Assembly (NCBI RefSeq): GCF_015694345.1
Contig: NZ_JADQDC010000009.1
Span: forward strand, 124,001-188,000
Length of the DNA: 64,000 nt
Origin: Novosphingobium jiangmenense
GTDB taxonomy: Bacteria; Pseudomonadota; Alphaproteobacteria; Sphingomonadales; Sphingomonadaceae
Direction of reading: 5' to 3'
The notes under the pieces were generated by a model that was not told the origin of the DNA, did no database searches, and saw nothing but the letters and a program-made list of their open reading frames with translations. Shown here piece by piece: positions 54,782 through 64,000 of the stretch; the first letter of the stretch is position 1, and the number at the start of each line of letters is the position of its first letter. The position numbers and the translations under genes were made by a program.

Positions 54782-56121
54782 ATCTCCCTGTCGTCGTCGG
54801 CAGCGATGCGCTCCTGCCGGTTCCGTGGTCCGAGGATTCCCCGCCGCCGCGCCCCGGTCGGCTTCTGCGGCGCCTCGCCATCGCATCGGGCGCGCTGTTC
54901 CTCGTGCTGTTCGGCATGTCCATGTTCATTCCGATCGGCGGCGCCGTCATCGGCACGGGTCAGGTCGGCGTGCAGTCGCGGGTCAAGCGCATCGCCCATC
55001 CCACCGGCGGCGTGATCGCGCAGATCTCGGTAACCAACGGCGAACATGTCACCGAAGGCCAGATCCTGATGCGCCTCGATGACCGCGTCACCGGGGCCGA
55101 CGCCACCTATTCCAGTCTCACCGTCGAACAGTTGCTCGCCCAGCGCGCCCGGCTCGAGGCTGAACGCCTCGGCCTCGGCGGCATCAGCTTCCCGCCCGAA
55201 CTGCTCAACGCCAAGACCGACAGCGCCCGCAAGGCCATGGCCGACGAGGAGCACCTGTTCCGCATGCGCAGCACCGAAGTCGGGCAGGTCCGCGCCCAGC
55301 TCGGCGCGCGCGTCAACCAGTACCAGCAGGAAATCCGCGGCATCGAGGCGCAGATCGCCTCGCTCCGCCAGCAGCGCAGCCTGATCGAGCCTGAACGCCA
55401 GGGCGTGAAGGACCTGTGGGACAAGCAGCTCGTCACGATCAACCGCCTCAACCAGCTCGAACGCACCGCGGTCGATCTCGATGGCTCGGTCGGCGCGCTG
55501 AACGCCCAGATCGCCCAGGCCCGCGCCCGCATCACCGAGGCCAACGAACAGGCCGTGCAGGTCAGCCAGCAGCGCCGCGTCGATGCCGGCACCGAACTCG
55601 CCCAGGTCAACACCGCGCTCAACCAGCAGCGGTTGCGCAGCGTTGCCGCCAGCGACCAGCAGGACCGCAGCGAAATCCGCGCGCCCTATTCCGGCACGGT
55701 CGAGAAGATCGCCTTTGCCGCCATCGGCGATGTCGTGCGCCCCGCCGAGCCGATCATGGAAATCGTGCCCGACAAGGACGTCATGGTGGTCGAGGCGGCG
55801 GTCAGCCCCGCCGACATCGATCAGGTGGTCAAGGGCCAGAACGCCCGCGTGCGCTTCTCCGCGTTCAACCGCGCAGCAACGCCCGAAATCACCGGCAAAG
55901 TCGTCTACGTCGCGACCGACCGCACCGAAAATCCCGAATCGCGCGCCTCGTTCTACATGGTCCGCATCGCGGTGAACCAGGACGAGATCCGCCGTGAGCG
56001 GCTCGACCTGCGCAGCGGCATGCCCGCCGAAATCTACATCGAGACCGGCTCGCGCTCGCTGCTTTCCTATCTGACCAAACCGCTGCGCGACCAGTTCCTG
56101 CGCGCATTCCGCGACAATTGA
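54778..56121 (+). CDS. HlyD-family membrane fusion protein (type I secretion)
   Basis: 447 residues. One membrane helix (about 33-53), a lipoyl-like half motif GEHVTEGQILMRLDD, a long coiled coil in the middle (about 115-300) and a second half with APYSGTVEKIAFAAIGDVV. It bridges the ABC transporter and TolC. The GTG start overlaps the ABC stop (GTGA). The TolC gene follows after 17 bp. Confidence 0.92.
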   Translation: MNLPVVVGSDALLPVPWSEDSPPPRPGRLLRRLAIASGALFLVLFGMSMFIPIGGAVIGTGQVGVQSRVKRIAHPTGGVIAQISVTNGEHVTEGQILMRLDDRVTGADATYSSLTVEQLLAQRARLEAERLGLGGISFPPELLNAKTDSARKAMADEEHLFRMRSTEVGQVRAQLGARVNQYQQEIRGIEAQIASLRQQRSLIEPERQGVKDLWDKQLVTINRLNQLERTAVDLDGSVGALNAQIAQARARITEANEQAVQVSQQRRVDAGTELAQVNTALNQQRLRSVAASDQQDRSEIRAPYSGTVEKIAFAAIGDVVRPAEPIMEIVPDKDVMVVEAAVSPADIDQVVKGQNARVRFSAFNRAATPEITGKVVYVATDRTENPESRASFYMVRIAVNQDEIRRERLDLRSGMPAEIYIETGSRSLLSYLTKPLRDQFLRAFRDN

Positions 56122-56138
56122 CCTGAACCGGGGGGATC

Positions 56139-57728
56139 ATGGGCAAGACTTACACGGCGGCACTCATTGCCGCGCTTCTGGGCAGCACTGCGCTGCCAAT
56201 CCCGGCCGGTGCGCAGCAGAGCACAGAAGGCAGCTTCGCCTACGCACCGGAACTCGCGCCCGAAACACCCGCTGACTTGCGCGACGAGCTATCGGCGCAA
56301 ACGCCGGTTGCATCGCTCTCCGCAGCGTTGCGCCGCGCCTATTGGGGCAATCCCACCCTTCAGGCCCAGCGCGCGGCGGTACGCGGCGTCGACTGGCGCG
56401 TGCCCCAAGCCCGCGCCGCCTATGGCCCCCGGCTAAGCGCGTCGGGCAGCTATGGCTGGCAGCGCGACAATTTCGAGACCGCGCCGGGTGATTACACCCC
56501 GCTCAGCGGCTGGTCGACCACCGCACAGGCCGTGCTGACGCAGCCGCTGTTCACATTCGGCCGCAATGCCGCAGCGGAGCAATTCGCCCTCGCCCAGCGT
56601 GAATTCCAGGGCAACGTGCTGCGCTCGTCCGAACAGCAGACCATGCTCGATGCGATCACTGCCTATGTCGCTGTGCTGCGCGATCGCGCCGGTGTCGGCA
56701 TCGCGCAGGACAACCTCGATCTGCTCGAACGCGAGCTGGTCGACAACCAGGCCCGGCTCAAGGCGCGCGAGGTCACCTCGTCCGATCTGCAGCAGGTCGA
56801 AACCCGCGTCGATCTCGGCCGCGCCCAGGTGCTGTCGGCCAAGCGCGCCATTGCCGGGAGCGAGGCCCTGTTCGTGCGCGTGATCGGGGCGCCTGCTTCG
56901 CCTGCGGCGGCCGCACCCAATCCGCTGTCGCTTCCGGTGCGCACGCTGGAAGAGGCCTATGCCTATGCCGAGGCGCACAATCCGGTGCTCTTTGCCGCAC
57001 AGGCGCGCGAGAAGGTCTCGCGCGCGCAGGTTGCCAGCGCCCGCGCCGATCTCGCCCCGCGCGTCGATCTGCGCGCAGCGGCCGATTACGGCACGACCTC
57101 GCCCTATTCGAACACCCTGCGCCAGAACACGCTGCGCGGCGAAGTGCTGGTCACTGCGCCGCTGTTCGAAAGCGGGTTGCGCCGCTCGCGCGTGTCCGAG
57201 GCCGAGGCTCTGAACGACGCCGACTGGCGCCTGATGGACGCCGCCATGCGCGAGAACCGCGCCGCCATTGCCGATGCCTGGAGCGACTGGCAGGCCCAGA
57301 CCGGCGCGATCGCGCGGCTCGGCGATGCGGTCGAATCCGCCCGCAAGGCCTATGACGGCGCGCTCCTGCAGGAACGCGCAGGGCTTCGCACCACGCTCGA
57401 CGTGCTCGACCTCGCCCGTGAACTGCTCTCGGCGCGCAGCTCCTACAACAGCGCTATTGCCAACGCCACGATCGCCAAGGCGCGCCTGCTCGCCGCGATG
57501 GGCTCGCTCGAATATGGCTGGCTACTGCCGGACGAGGCGCGCTACGATGCCGACGGCCACTTCCAGGACGTCCGCCGCAAGGGCGACGTCCCGCTGCTGA
57601 CGCCGCTGTTCCGCGCCATCGACCACACCGTCGCCGGCGGCGGCGCCCCCCGCCCCTTGCGCGATCCCAGCGCCAAAGTCGCCACGCCGGGCTTTACGCT
57701 GACCGAAGGTCCAGACGCGCAGAAGTAG
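56139..57728 (+). CDS. TolC-family outer-membrane channel
   Basis: 529 residues with a signal peptide (cleavage near AGAQ). Two outer-membrane efflux repeats are visible, with LTQPLFTFGRN, KAREVTSSDLQQVETRVDLGRAQV and a second-half TAPLFESGLRRSRVSEAEAL. It completes the secretion system as its outer-membrane exit. It ends 216 bp from the convergent VCBS/RTX gene, with a bidirectional hairpin between. Confidence 0.9.
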   Translation: MGKTYTAALIAALLGSTALPIPAGAQQSTEGSFAYAPELAPETPADLRDELSAQTPVASLSAALRRAYWGNPTLQAQRAAVRGVDWRVPQARAAYGPRLSASGSYGWQRDNFETAPGDYTPLSGWSTTAQAVLTQPLFTFGRNAAAEQFALAQREFQGNVLRSSEQQTMLDAITAYVAVLRDRAGVGIAQDNLDLLERELVDNQARLKAREVTSSDLQQVETRVDLGRAQVLSAKRAIAGSEALFVRVIGAPASPAAAAPNPLSLPVRTLEEAYAYAEAHNPVLFAAQAREKVSRAQVASARADLAPRVDLRAAADYGTTSPYSNTLRQNTLRGEVLVTAPLFESGLRRSRVSEAEALNDADWRLMDAAMRENRAAIADAWSDWQAQTGAIARLGDAVESARKAYDGALLQERAGLRTTLDVLDLARELLSARSSYNSAIANATIAKARLLAAMGSLEYGWLLPDEARYDADGHFQDVRRKGDVPLLTPLFRAIDHTVAGGGAPRPLRDPSAKVATPGFTLTEGPDAQK

Positions 57729-57892
57729 CGCAGCCGCGCATTCACAGCCTCCAGTCCCGCGTGATCGGGGCCGACCCTCACGACCATAGCCGCACAGTCC
57801 CGGTCGGGACGCTCGGTCGTTGCACAGGCGTGCCTCGCTCACGCATGGCGGCTACGAAGCTCCATGCGATCCGGGCAAACAACCCAAACGAA

Positions 57893-57918
57893 AAGGCCGG
57901 CGGTTTCCCGCCGGCCTT
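57893..57918. terminator. Perfect 11-bp hairpin between tolC and the VCBS gene
   Basis: AAGGCCGGCGG (57893-57903) pairs with CCGCCGGCCTT (57908-57918) over a 4-base loop. Read leftward it is followed by TTTTCGTTT, so it ends the VCBS transcript; it may also stop the tolC transcript. Confidence 0.85.
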
Positions 57919-57944
57919 CCGAATGCGACCCCGAAGGGTTGGTA

Positions 57945-60554
57945 TCAGAGAGTGAAGTCTGCAGCTGCCAGCGAGGTGACGCTGCCGGTGATGTCGAACC
58001 AGAACTCGGCGGTGCTGGTGTCACCATTGGTGTCGGCGTAGACGTGCAGCGTGGTGCCATCCACGGCATACCAGATGCCGTTCGCAATTGCGGTGGTGCC
58101 ACCAAATGCGAACGCCTGATCGCCGGCAAGACTGCCATTCGCATCGATCGCCGAGACATCGATCTTTTCCGGGTTACCGGCAAAATCGGTGATCGTGTCA
58201 CCACGGTCGTTCACGGACAGGAACTTGAAGGTGTCGGTGCCAGTGCCGCCGGTGTTGGTATCGGCGCCGTAGCCGCCGATCAGCGTGTCGTTGTTGTTGT
58301 CACCGTTGAGGGTGTCGTTGCCCGAACCACCGTAAAGCGTATCGTTCTGCGCACCGCCGTTAAGGGTGTCGTTGCCGGAACCGCCATAGAGCGTGTCGTT
58401 GGCATTGAGGCCGTTGATCGTATCGTTGCCGCCGCCGCCATAGAGCGTGTCCGCCGTGTTGCCGTTGGCACCGTCGATTGTCTGATTTGCAGAAGTCGCA
58501 GCAACACCGTTGCTGCCAACGCCGTTGTCATTGTCGTTCGGGTCAGCGGTGGTGACCACCGGCGCAAGCGTCGGTGCATCGTTGGCGCCGTTGATCGTCA
58601 CGACCACGTTCTGGCTGGTGGTGCCGCCGTGGCCGTCCGAAACGTTCACCGTGAAGGTATCGGTACGGGTATCGCCGCTGTTCAGCGCCTGCACGTTGGC
58701 TTGGCTATTGGCGAGAGTATATTCCCACGCGCCAGTCGAGGAATTGACCGAGATCGAGCCATAGGTGCCAGCGGTGCTGGCGGCCGAGTAGGTCAGCGTG
58801 TCACCATCGACATCGTTCGCGGCAACCGTACCGTTGGCCTTGAGCGTGCCGTCCTCCGTCACCGAACCGGTCTGGGCGGCGCTGGTGATGGTCGGGTCGT
58901 CGTTCACGCCATTGACCGTGATCGTCACGTCCTGCGTGGCGGTCGCGCCATGATCGTCGGTGACCGTGACCGTGAAGGTCTCGGTTGCGGTCTCGCCCGC
59001 GCCAAGGCTCTGCGCCGCCGCGTTGTCGATCGTGTAGGTCCACTCACCATTGGCCGCGACCACGAAGGCACCATAGGCGCTGTCCTCGCTGCCCGAGTAG
59101 GTCGCAGTAGCGCCGTTGTCGACGTCGTTCGAAGTGACTGCGCCCGTTGCCGTTGCCGTGCCATCTTCGGTGACCGAACCCGCCTGCACACCGCTGGTGA
59201 TGGTCGGAGCATCGTTGGTGCCGGTAACGGTGATCGTCACGTCCTGCGTGGCGGTCGCGCCATGGTCGTCGGTGACGGTGACAGTGAAGGTCTCGGTCGC
59301 GGTCTCGCCTTCGGCAAGGCTCTGCGCGGCCGCGTTGTCGAGGGTGTAGCTCCAGGTACCGTCCGCCGCCACGGCAAACGCGCCGTAGGCACCATCAGCA
59401 TCGCCCGAGTAGGTTGCCGTCGCGCCATTGTCGACGTCGCTGGAAGTCACCTGACCGGTCGCGGTCAGCGTACCGTCTTCGGCAACGTCACCCGACTGCG
59501 CTTCGCTGGTGATCACCGGAGCATCGTTGGTGCCGGTAACGGTGATCGTCACGTCCTGCGTGGCAGTCGCGCCATGGTCGTCAGTGACCGTAACCGTGAA
59601 GGTCTCGGTGCGGGTTTCACCCTCGGCAAGGTTCTGCACCGAGCCGTTATCCAGAGTGTAAGTCCACTTGCCATCGCTGGCCACGGCAAACGCCCCGTAG
59701 TCACCATCAGCATCGCCCGAGTAGGTTGCCGTCGCGCCATTGTCGACGTCGTTCGAAGTCACCTGACCGGTCGCGGTCAGAGTACCGTCTTCGGCAACGT
59801 CACCCGCCTGCGCACCGCTGGTGATGACCGGAGCATCGTTTGTGCCGGTGATGGTCACCTTGACGTCCTGCGTGGCAGTGCCGCCGTTGCCGTCGCTGAC
59901 GGTAACCGTGAAGGTTTCGGTCTTCGTCTCGCCAGCGGCAAGGCTCTGCGCCGCCGAATTGTTCAGCGTGTAGAGCCAGGTTCCGTTCGCCGCGTTGACA
60001 GTGAACGCGCCGTACTGGCTGGTGGCGTTGCCCGAATAGGTCGCCGTTGCACCATTGTCGATGTCGGTCGAGGTCACCTGACCGGTTGCGGTCAACTGGC
60101 CGTCTTCAACCACCGAACCGGACTGAATCTGGCTGGTGATCACCGGCGCATCGTTGGAACCGGCAATCGTCACGTTGACGTTGGCGGTGCTTAACGTGCC
60201 GTTTGCCATCCTGGCGGTGTACTGCACGGTAAAGGTGATCGACTGGCCCAGCGCCAGCTTGTCCGAGTCGTAGCCGCCAAGATCGAACGAGATCTTCCCG
60301 TTCTCGATCTTCATGTTGCCGGTGCCCGAGACCGAGCCGCCATAGTTGAACGTGGTCGAAAGGACCTGCGCCATCTGGCCGCTGGTGCTGCTGACGGTCG
60401 TCGGCGCACCGATCGACCAGAGCGTGGCGGAGCCGGGGTCATTCGCCAGAACGTCAAGCGACCAGCTGTCGGTCGCGCTTTCGCCCAGGTTGAAGACGTC
60501 GTCCTTCGCGGCATTGTTTGTTACCGCGACCTTAACCGTAGTCTTTGCAGCCAT
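57945..60554 (-). CDS. VCBS/RTX repeat protein, likely type I secretion substrate (adhesin-like)
   Basis: 869 residues without an N-terminal signal. Five VCBS/cadherin-like repeats of 104-105 residues run from about 148 to 655, with EDG at 150, 255, 360, 463 and 567; repeats 2 to 4 are nearly identical in places. RTX nonapeptides (GGSGNDTLN type) follow at about 702-770, and the end AAADFTL is a hydrophobic C-terminal tail of type I substrates. It likely binds calcium and acts in surface adhesion or biofilm. It is convergent with the secretion genes. The ATG is preceded by AGGGAAAA. Confidence 0.9.
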   Translation of the reverse strand: MAAKTTVKVAVTNNAAKDDVFNLGESATDSWSLDVLANDPGSATLWSIGAPTTVSSTSGQMAQVLSTTFNYGGSVSGTGNMKIENGKISFDLGGYDSDKLALGQSITFTVQYTARMANGTLSTANVNVTIAGSNDAPVITSQIQSGSVVEDGQLTATGQVTSTDIDNGATATYSGNATSQYGAFTVNAANGTWLYTLNNSAAQSLAAGETKTETFTVTVSDGNGGTATQDVKVTITGTNDAPVITSGAQAGDVAEDGTLTATGQVTSNDVDNGATATYSGDADGDYGAFAVASDGKWTYTLDNGSVQNLAEGETRTETFTVTVTDDHGATATQDVTITVTGTNDAPVITSEAQSGDVAEDGTLTATGQVTSSDVDNGATATYSGDADGAYGAFAVAADGTWSYTLDNAAAQSLAEGETATETFTVTVTDDHGATATQDVTITVTGTNDAPTITSGVQAGSVTEDGTATATGAVTSNDVDNGATATYSGSEDSAYGAFVVAANGEWTYTIDNAAAQSLGAGETATETFTVTVTDDHGATATQDVTITVNGVNDDPTITSAAQTGSVTEDGTLKANGTVAANDVDGDTLTYSAASTAGTYGSISVNSSTGAWEYTLANSQANVQALNSGDTRTDTFTVNVSDGHGGTTSQNVVVTINGANDAPTLAPVVTTADPNDNDNGVGSNGVAATSANQTIDGANGNTADTLYGGGGNDTINGLNANDTLYGGSGNDTLNGGAQNDTLYGGSGNDTLNGDNNNDTLIGGYGADTNTGGTGTDTFKFLSVNDRGDTITDFAGNPEKIDVSAIDANGSLAGDQAFAFGGTTAIANGIWYAVDGTTLHVYADTNGDTSTAEFWFDITGSVTSLAAADFTL

Positions 60555-61205
60555 TTTCCCTGTCCTGCGCTTGGCCGCAGGATCGGCATGGATCCCGGTC
60601 GGCCTGATTCATAGCTGGCGATCAGGGAAACCCCTGATTTCCATAACGATTTTTGCGAGCCCCACTTACATAAACGTTTCTTAATCCGAGTCGTAAACAA
60701 TACTTATAAAAACAACAAGCTCGTTAACTAAATATGCTTAGGTTATAGCAATAGATAACTTTGGTTATAGGCCGCCGAATAATCAAAATACTTCAGAATG
60801 ACGAGAAATATTGTCCAATCATCTCGGGCAATTTATCGAACTTTTTATAACATCCACTGTCACTATCAGGCACTCATTCTGACGTTTTTCAATGATGATC
60901 TTCGACATCTCCAACCTTTACAAGATATTTTCTATGAAATCAGACAGTCTTTATTTCATGTAGGCCACCTACTTTCATGCCTGTAAGCGCACTGCCGAGT
61001 AGCAAAAAGTAATCTTATCTTCACCATTGTGGACTGATTTTCGTAATCTCCAGACGGAAACGCCCGTCTGGCCGGACGTGCGCCACAGGCAGCGGAAACG
61101 CTTCGCTGCAAAAGCAGCAGCTTGCGCAGCGCCAACCCGGCTCAGGCCGGTTAACCACAAGTTTCAAGGATGTTTTCGCCTGAAGTCCGAAACGGACCGG
61201 TCAGG
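60555..61205. promoter_or_regulatory. 650-bp gap: AT-rich leader of the VCBS gene and mutM 3' side
   Basis: About 60660-61010 is very AT-rich against a high-GC background and should hold the VCBS promoter(s). No exact operator was identified. Nearer mutM there are small hairpins: CCAGACGG with CCGTCTGG (about 61052-61074) and GCAGCG with CGCTGC (about 61090-61110), but neither has a T-run. Short open frames here are not convincing. No RNA gene was recognised. Confidence 0.45.
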
Positions 61206-62018
61206 CTATTTCTGGCACTTCGGACAGAAGAAGCTCGAGCGCCCGCCCTGCACGATGCGCTCCACCGTGCCGCCACACGCGCAAGGCTCGCCCTCGCGAC
61301 CGTAGACGTTGAAGTCCTTGGCAAAGTAGCCGAGTTCCCCATCGGGACGGGCGTAATCGCGCAGAGTCGATCCGCCTGCCACGATCGATTCCTCGAGAAC
61401 TGCCTTGATCGCCGGCACCAGCAGTTTCAATTCGGCAGGCTTCACGCGCCCACCTTCGCGCGCCGGATGCACCCGCGCACGATATAGGGCCTCGCAGACG
61501 TAGATGTTGCCCAGACCCGCCACGATGCGCTGGTCGAGCAGCAGCAGCTTCACCGCCGCGATGCGATCCTTGAAGGCCCCGGCCAGCAGCTTTGGCGTAA
61601 GATCGGGCCCCAGCGGCTCCGGCCCCAGGGCAGCAAACGGTGGCCAGCTTTCCAGCTTGTCGCTGTCGACAAGGTCCACGGAACCAAACCGCCGCGCATC
61701 GTTCAATGACAGGACCCGGCCTTCCCCGGTCTCCAGAACCAGGTGATCGTGCTTGCCGATGTCTTCCGGATCGATTCGCCAGCGCCCCGACATGCCGAGG
61801 TGGAACACCATGGTCCGCTCGCGGTCGGTATGGATCAGGCCATACTTGGCTCGCCTCGAAAGGCCGGTCACCCGCGCGCCCGTCAGCGCCTGCGCCAGAT
61901 CGACCGGGAACGGCCGCCGCAGATCGGCGCGGTTCACCCTCACGCTGCGGATGACCTGCCCATCGAGCACGGTTGCAAGGCCACGGACGGTCGTCTCTAC
62001 TTCTGGTAATTCCGGCAT
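61206..62018 (-). CDS. mutM: Formamidopyrimidine-DNA glycosylase
   Basis: 270 residues. The catalytic N terminus MPELPEVETTVRGL (Pro2 and Glu3) and the DNA-probing HLGMSGRW are typical; the C terminus has a four-cysteine zinc finger (CACGGTVERIVQGGRSSFFC, then PKC). It removes oxidised guanine. It is divergent from ubiE, 60 bp apart. Confidence 0.97.
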   Translation of the reverse strand: MPELPEVETTVRGLATVLDGQVIRSVRVNRADLRRPFPVDLAQALTGARVTGLSRRAKYGLIHTDRERTMVFHLGMSGRWRIDPEDIGKHDHLVLETGEGRVLSLNDARRFGSVDLVDSDKLESWPPFAALGPEPLGPDLTPKLLAGAFKDRIAAVKLLLLDQRIVAGLGNIYVCEALYRARVHPAREGGRVKPAELKLLVPAIKAVLEESIVAGGSTLRDYARPDGELGYFAKDFNVYGREGEPCACGGTVERIVQGGRSSFFCPKCQK

Positions 62019-62078
62019 ATCCCCTTCACCCCTATCAGTCTTTGCCGTCCGGGCAATTCCCCACTAAAGGGCCAAGGC

Positions 62079-62816
62079 ATGACCGCATCAGAAACAGCAT
62101 CTTTCGGCTACGAAGACATCCCGGCAGAAGAGAAGGAAGGCCGCGTCGGCGCGATCTTCTCGAACGTCGCGCGCAAGTACGACGTGATGAACGATGCCAT
62201 GTCGGTCGGCATGCACCGCCTGTGGAAGGACAAGTTCGTCAAGAGGGTCCGCCCCCAGCCGGGCGAGGCGATTCTCGACATGGCCGGCGGCACCGGCGAC
62301 ATCGCCTTCCGCATGGCCAAGCATGGCGCGCAGATCACCGTGTCGGACATCAACCAGGACATGCTCGACGTCGGCATCGAACGTGCTGGCAAGCGCGGGC
62401 TTGAGGGCCTCGAATGGTCGCGCCAGAACGCCGAGGAGCTGACCTTCCCGACCCGCGTGTTCGACGCCTACACTATCGCTTTCGGCATCCGCAACGTCAC
62501 GCACATCGACCGCGCCCTTGCCGAAGCGCACCGCGTGTTGAAGTTCGGCGGCCGCTTCTTCTGCCTCGAATTCTCGACCACCGAGTGGCCCGGGTTCTCG
62601 GAAATCTACGACGCCTATTCGCACAAGCTGGTCCCCAAGCTCGGCCAGATGATCGCAGGCGACGAGGATTCCTACCGCTACCTCATCGAATCGATCCGCC
62701 GCTTCCCGACGATGCCGGAATTCGAGAAGATGATTCAGGCCGCCGGGTTCAAGCGCACCCGGGTCGAACCGATCCTCGGTGGTCTCGTCGCGATCCATTC
62801 GGGGTGGAAGGTCTGA
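62079..62816 (+). CDS. ubiE: Demethylmenaquinone/2-methoxy-6-polyprenylbenzoquinol methyltransferase
   Basis: 245 residues. Motif I LDMAGGTGDIAFRMAKHG, motif II FPTRVFDAYTIAFGIRNVTH and motif III EAHRVLKFGGRFFCLEFS are those of UbiE. It adds the C-methyl group in ubiquinone synthesis. Four bases separate its stop from the start of ubiB, so the two form an operon. Confidence 0.96.
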   Translation: MTASETASFGYEDIPAEEKEGRVGAIFSNVARKYDVMNDAMSVGMHRLWKDKFVKRVRPQPGEAILDMAGGTGDIAFRMAKHGAQITVSDINQDMLDVGIERAGKRGLEGLEWSRQNAEELTFPTRVFDAYTIAFGIRNVTHIDRALAEAHRVLKFGGRFFCLEFSTTEWPGFSEIYDAYSHKLVPKLGQMIAGDEDSYRYLIESIRRFPTMPEFEKMIQAAGFKRTRVEPILGGLVAIHSGWKV

Positions 62817-62820
62817 TCCT

Positions 62821-64000
62821 TTGACCCTGCCCGCCACGCATATCCGCCGCCTGCTCGGCTGGGGCCGCACGCTTGCCCGGCACGGCGCACTGCGCGGGAT
62901 CGAGTCTGACCCGAACACCCCCGCGCCGGTCCGCACCCTGTGCAAGGTTGCCCGCTTCGGCACGATCCAGCCGAAGACTCCTGACTATGCCGGTGCCTTC
63001 CGCGCCATCGGCCCGGCCGCGATCAAGCTCGGCCAGACCCTCGCCACCCGCCCCGACCTTGTCGGCGAAGAAGCCGCGCACAACCTGCTCGCCCTGCAGG
63101 ACCAGCTCCCCCCGGTCGACTTCGCCCTGATCCGCGCCGAGATCGAACGCTCGTTCGAAAAGCCGCTGGAAGCACTGTTCTCCTCGTTCGATCCGGTTCC
63201 GGTCGGCGCAGCCTCGGTCGCACAGGTCCACCGCGCCGTCACCACCGAAGGCCGCCACGTCGCGGTAAAGATCCTGCGACCCGGCGTGCGCGAGAAGTTC
63301 GCCCGCGATATCGACACCTACGAATGGGCCGCCGCCCATCTCGAAGGCCTGGGCGGCGAGGCTTCGCGCCTGCGCCCGCGCATGGTCATCGCCAACTTCA
63401 AGCGCTGGACCGTCCGCGAACTCGACCTGCGCCGCGAAGCCGCCTCGGCCTCGGAACTGGCCGAGACGATGCGCGCCCACGCCGGCTATCGCGTGCCCGC
63501 CATCGACTGGGACCGCACCAACGGCCGCGTGATGACGCTCGACTGGATCGATGGCGTCAAGATCAGCGACGTCGAAGCGCTTGACGCCGCAGGGCATGAT
63601 CGCAAGGCCCTCGCCCAGCGCCTCGTCCTCGCTTTCCTCACCCAGGCGATCAACGGCGGCTACTTCCACGCAGACATGCACCAGGGCAACCTGTTCGTCG
63701 AACCCGATGGCACCATCGTCGCCATCGATTTCGGCATCATGGGCCGGATCGACCGCCGCGCCCGCCAGTGGCTCGCCGAAATCCTCTACGGCCTGACCAC
63801 CGGCAACTACCGCCGCGTCGCCGAAATCCATTTCGAGGCGCAATACGTGCCGAGCTACCACTCGGTCGACGAATTCGCCACGGCCCTGCGCGCGGTGGGC
63901 GAGCCGATGCGCGGCAAGCCGGTCAGCGAACTCTCCGTCGGCCAGATGCTCGACGGGCTCTTCGCCATCACCCGCGATTTCGACATGCAGACCCAGCCGC
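62821..64000 (+). CDS. ubiB: Ubiquinone biosynthesis protein UbiB (partial)
   Basis: 393 codons are present; the gene runs off the end. The atypical kinase signatures are the KxGQ motif AIKLGQTLATRPDLV, VGAASVAQVHRA as the Ala-rich loop, VAVKILRP (Lys), HADMHQGNLFV and AIDFGIMG. UbiB is needed for ubiquinone synthesis and coenzyme Q precursor handling. The start is TTG at 62821, with GGAAGG of the ubiE end about ten bases upstream. Confidence 0.94.
   Translation, partial: MTLPATHIRRLLGWGRTLARHGALRGIESDPNTPAPVRTLCKVARFGTIQPKTPDYAGAFRAIGPAAIKLGQTLATRPDLVGEEAAHNLLALQDQLPPVDFALIRAEIERSFEKPLEALFSSFDPVPVGAASVAQVHRAVTTEGRHVAVKILRPGVREKFARDIDTYEWAAAHLEGLGGEASRLRPRMVIANFKRWTVRELDLRREAASASELAETMRAHAGYRVPAIDWDRTNGRVMTLDWIDGVKISDVEALDAAGHDRKALAQRLVLAFLTQAINGGYFHADMHQGNLFVEPDGTIVAIDFGIMGRIDRRARQWLAEILYGLTTGNYRRVAEIHFEAQYVPSYHSVDEFATALRAVGEPMRGKPVSELSVGQMLDGLFAITRDFDMQTQP

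Noticed and set aside
57864..60194. A long Val/Gly-rich frame antisense to the VCBS gene
   Set aside because: Its repeats merely mirror the VCBS repeats on the other strand; no start or ribosome site.
60798..60986. A 62-codon frame in the AT-rich gap upstream of the VCBS gene
   Set aside because: No ribosome site, no domain and composition unlike neighbouring genes; most likely a chance frame in AT-rich DNA.

Overview
The window looks like chromosomal DNA of a sphingomonad alphaproteobacterium (Novosphingobium-like). The evidence is high GC, many GTG/TTG starts with weak Shine-Dalgarno sequences, ATGA/GTGA stop-start overlaps, large TonB-dependent receptors next to tryptophan-halogenase-family genes, an ADP-forming acyl-CoA synthetase, and many Tat-type signals on oxidoreductases. 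The genus is inferred from gene content; no search was run.

Layout. 1-2511: start of a gluconate-dehydrogenase subunit 3-like gene, then a BigR/SqrR-type thiol-sensing ArsR regulator divergent from a persulfide-dioxygenase-like metallo-hydrolase and a TauE/SafE exporter (sulfide or persulfide detoxification). 2508-19994: a glycan-use locus. Two operons converge, one GH2 glycosidase - phosphomannose isomerase - sugar porter, the other TonB receptor - two halogenase-like flavoproteins - ROK kinase - DUF6445. A ROK repressor flanks one side and two exported esterases the other. A shared AT-rich motif lies upstream of both operons. The enzymes fit uptake of a beta-mannoside and its conversion to fructose 6-phosphate. 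20193-23085: tRNA-Pro, then a Tat-exported 4-cresol dehydrogenase/eugenol hydroxylase-like flavoprotein with its cytochrome c and a TetR regulator; two matching 9-3-9 palindromes mark likely operators.

23140-31301: housekeeping genes glmS, glmU, gph, pdxA and rsmA. Between glmU and glmS sit a VapBC module, a DUF3597 gene, a membrane-anchored methyltransferase and an AT-rich patch. 31302-41857: malate synthase G, Fe-alcohol dehydrogenase, a lipoprotein, a universal stress protein, a HAD phosphatase, apt, an ADP-forming acyl-CoA synthetase, a 265-bp MITE-like element, a fumarylacetoacetate-hydrolase-family gene and a DUF2218 gene.

42023-52843: tRNA-Gly, then an eight-gene leftward operon (alpha/beta hydrolase, Dps, YcaC-like hydrolase, XapX, amidohydrolase, DoxX, DUF1275, alginate-export-type porin). 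It is divergent from a NarL-type response regulator and a large beta-propeller histidine kinase, which probably control it. 53000-60554: a complete type I secretion system (ABC, HlyD, TolC) convergent with an 869-residue VCBS/RTX protein that is its likely substrate. 60555-64000: an AT-rich promoter region, then mutM divergent from ubiE and ubiB; ubiB runs off the end.

The best candidates for something undescribed are the paired halogenase/DUF6445 glycan locus with its shared motif, the eight-gene stress operon with its propeller kinase, and the MITE whose target duplication supplies a stop codon. No CRISPR array, rRNA, prophage or intact transposase was seen.
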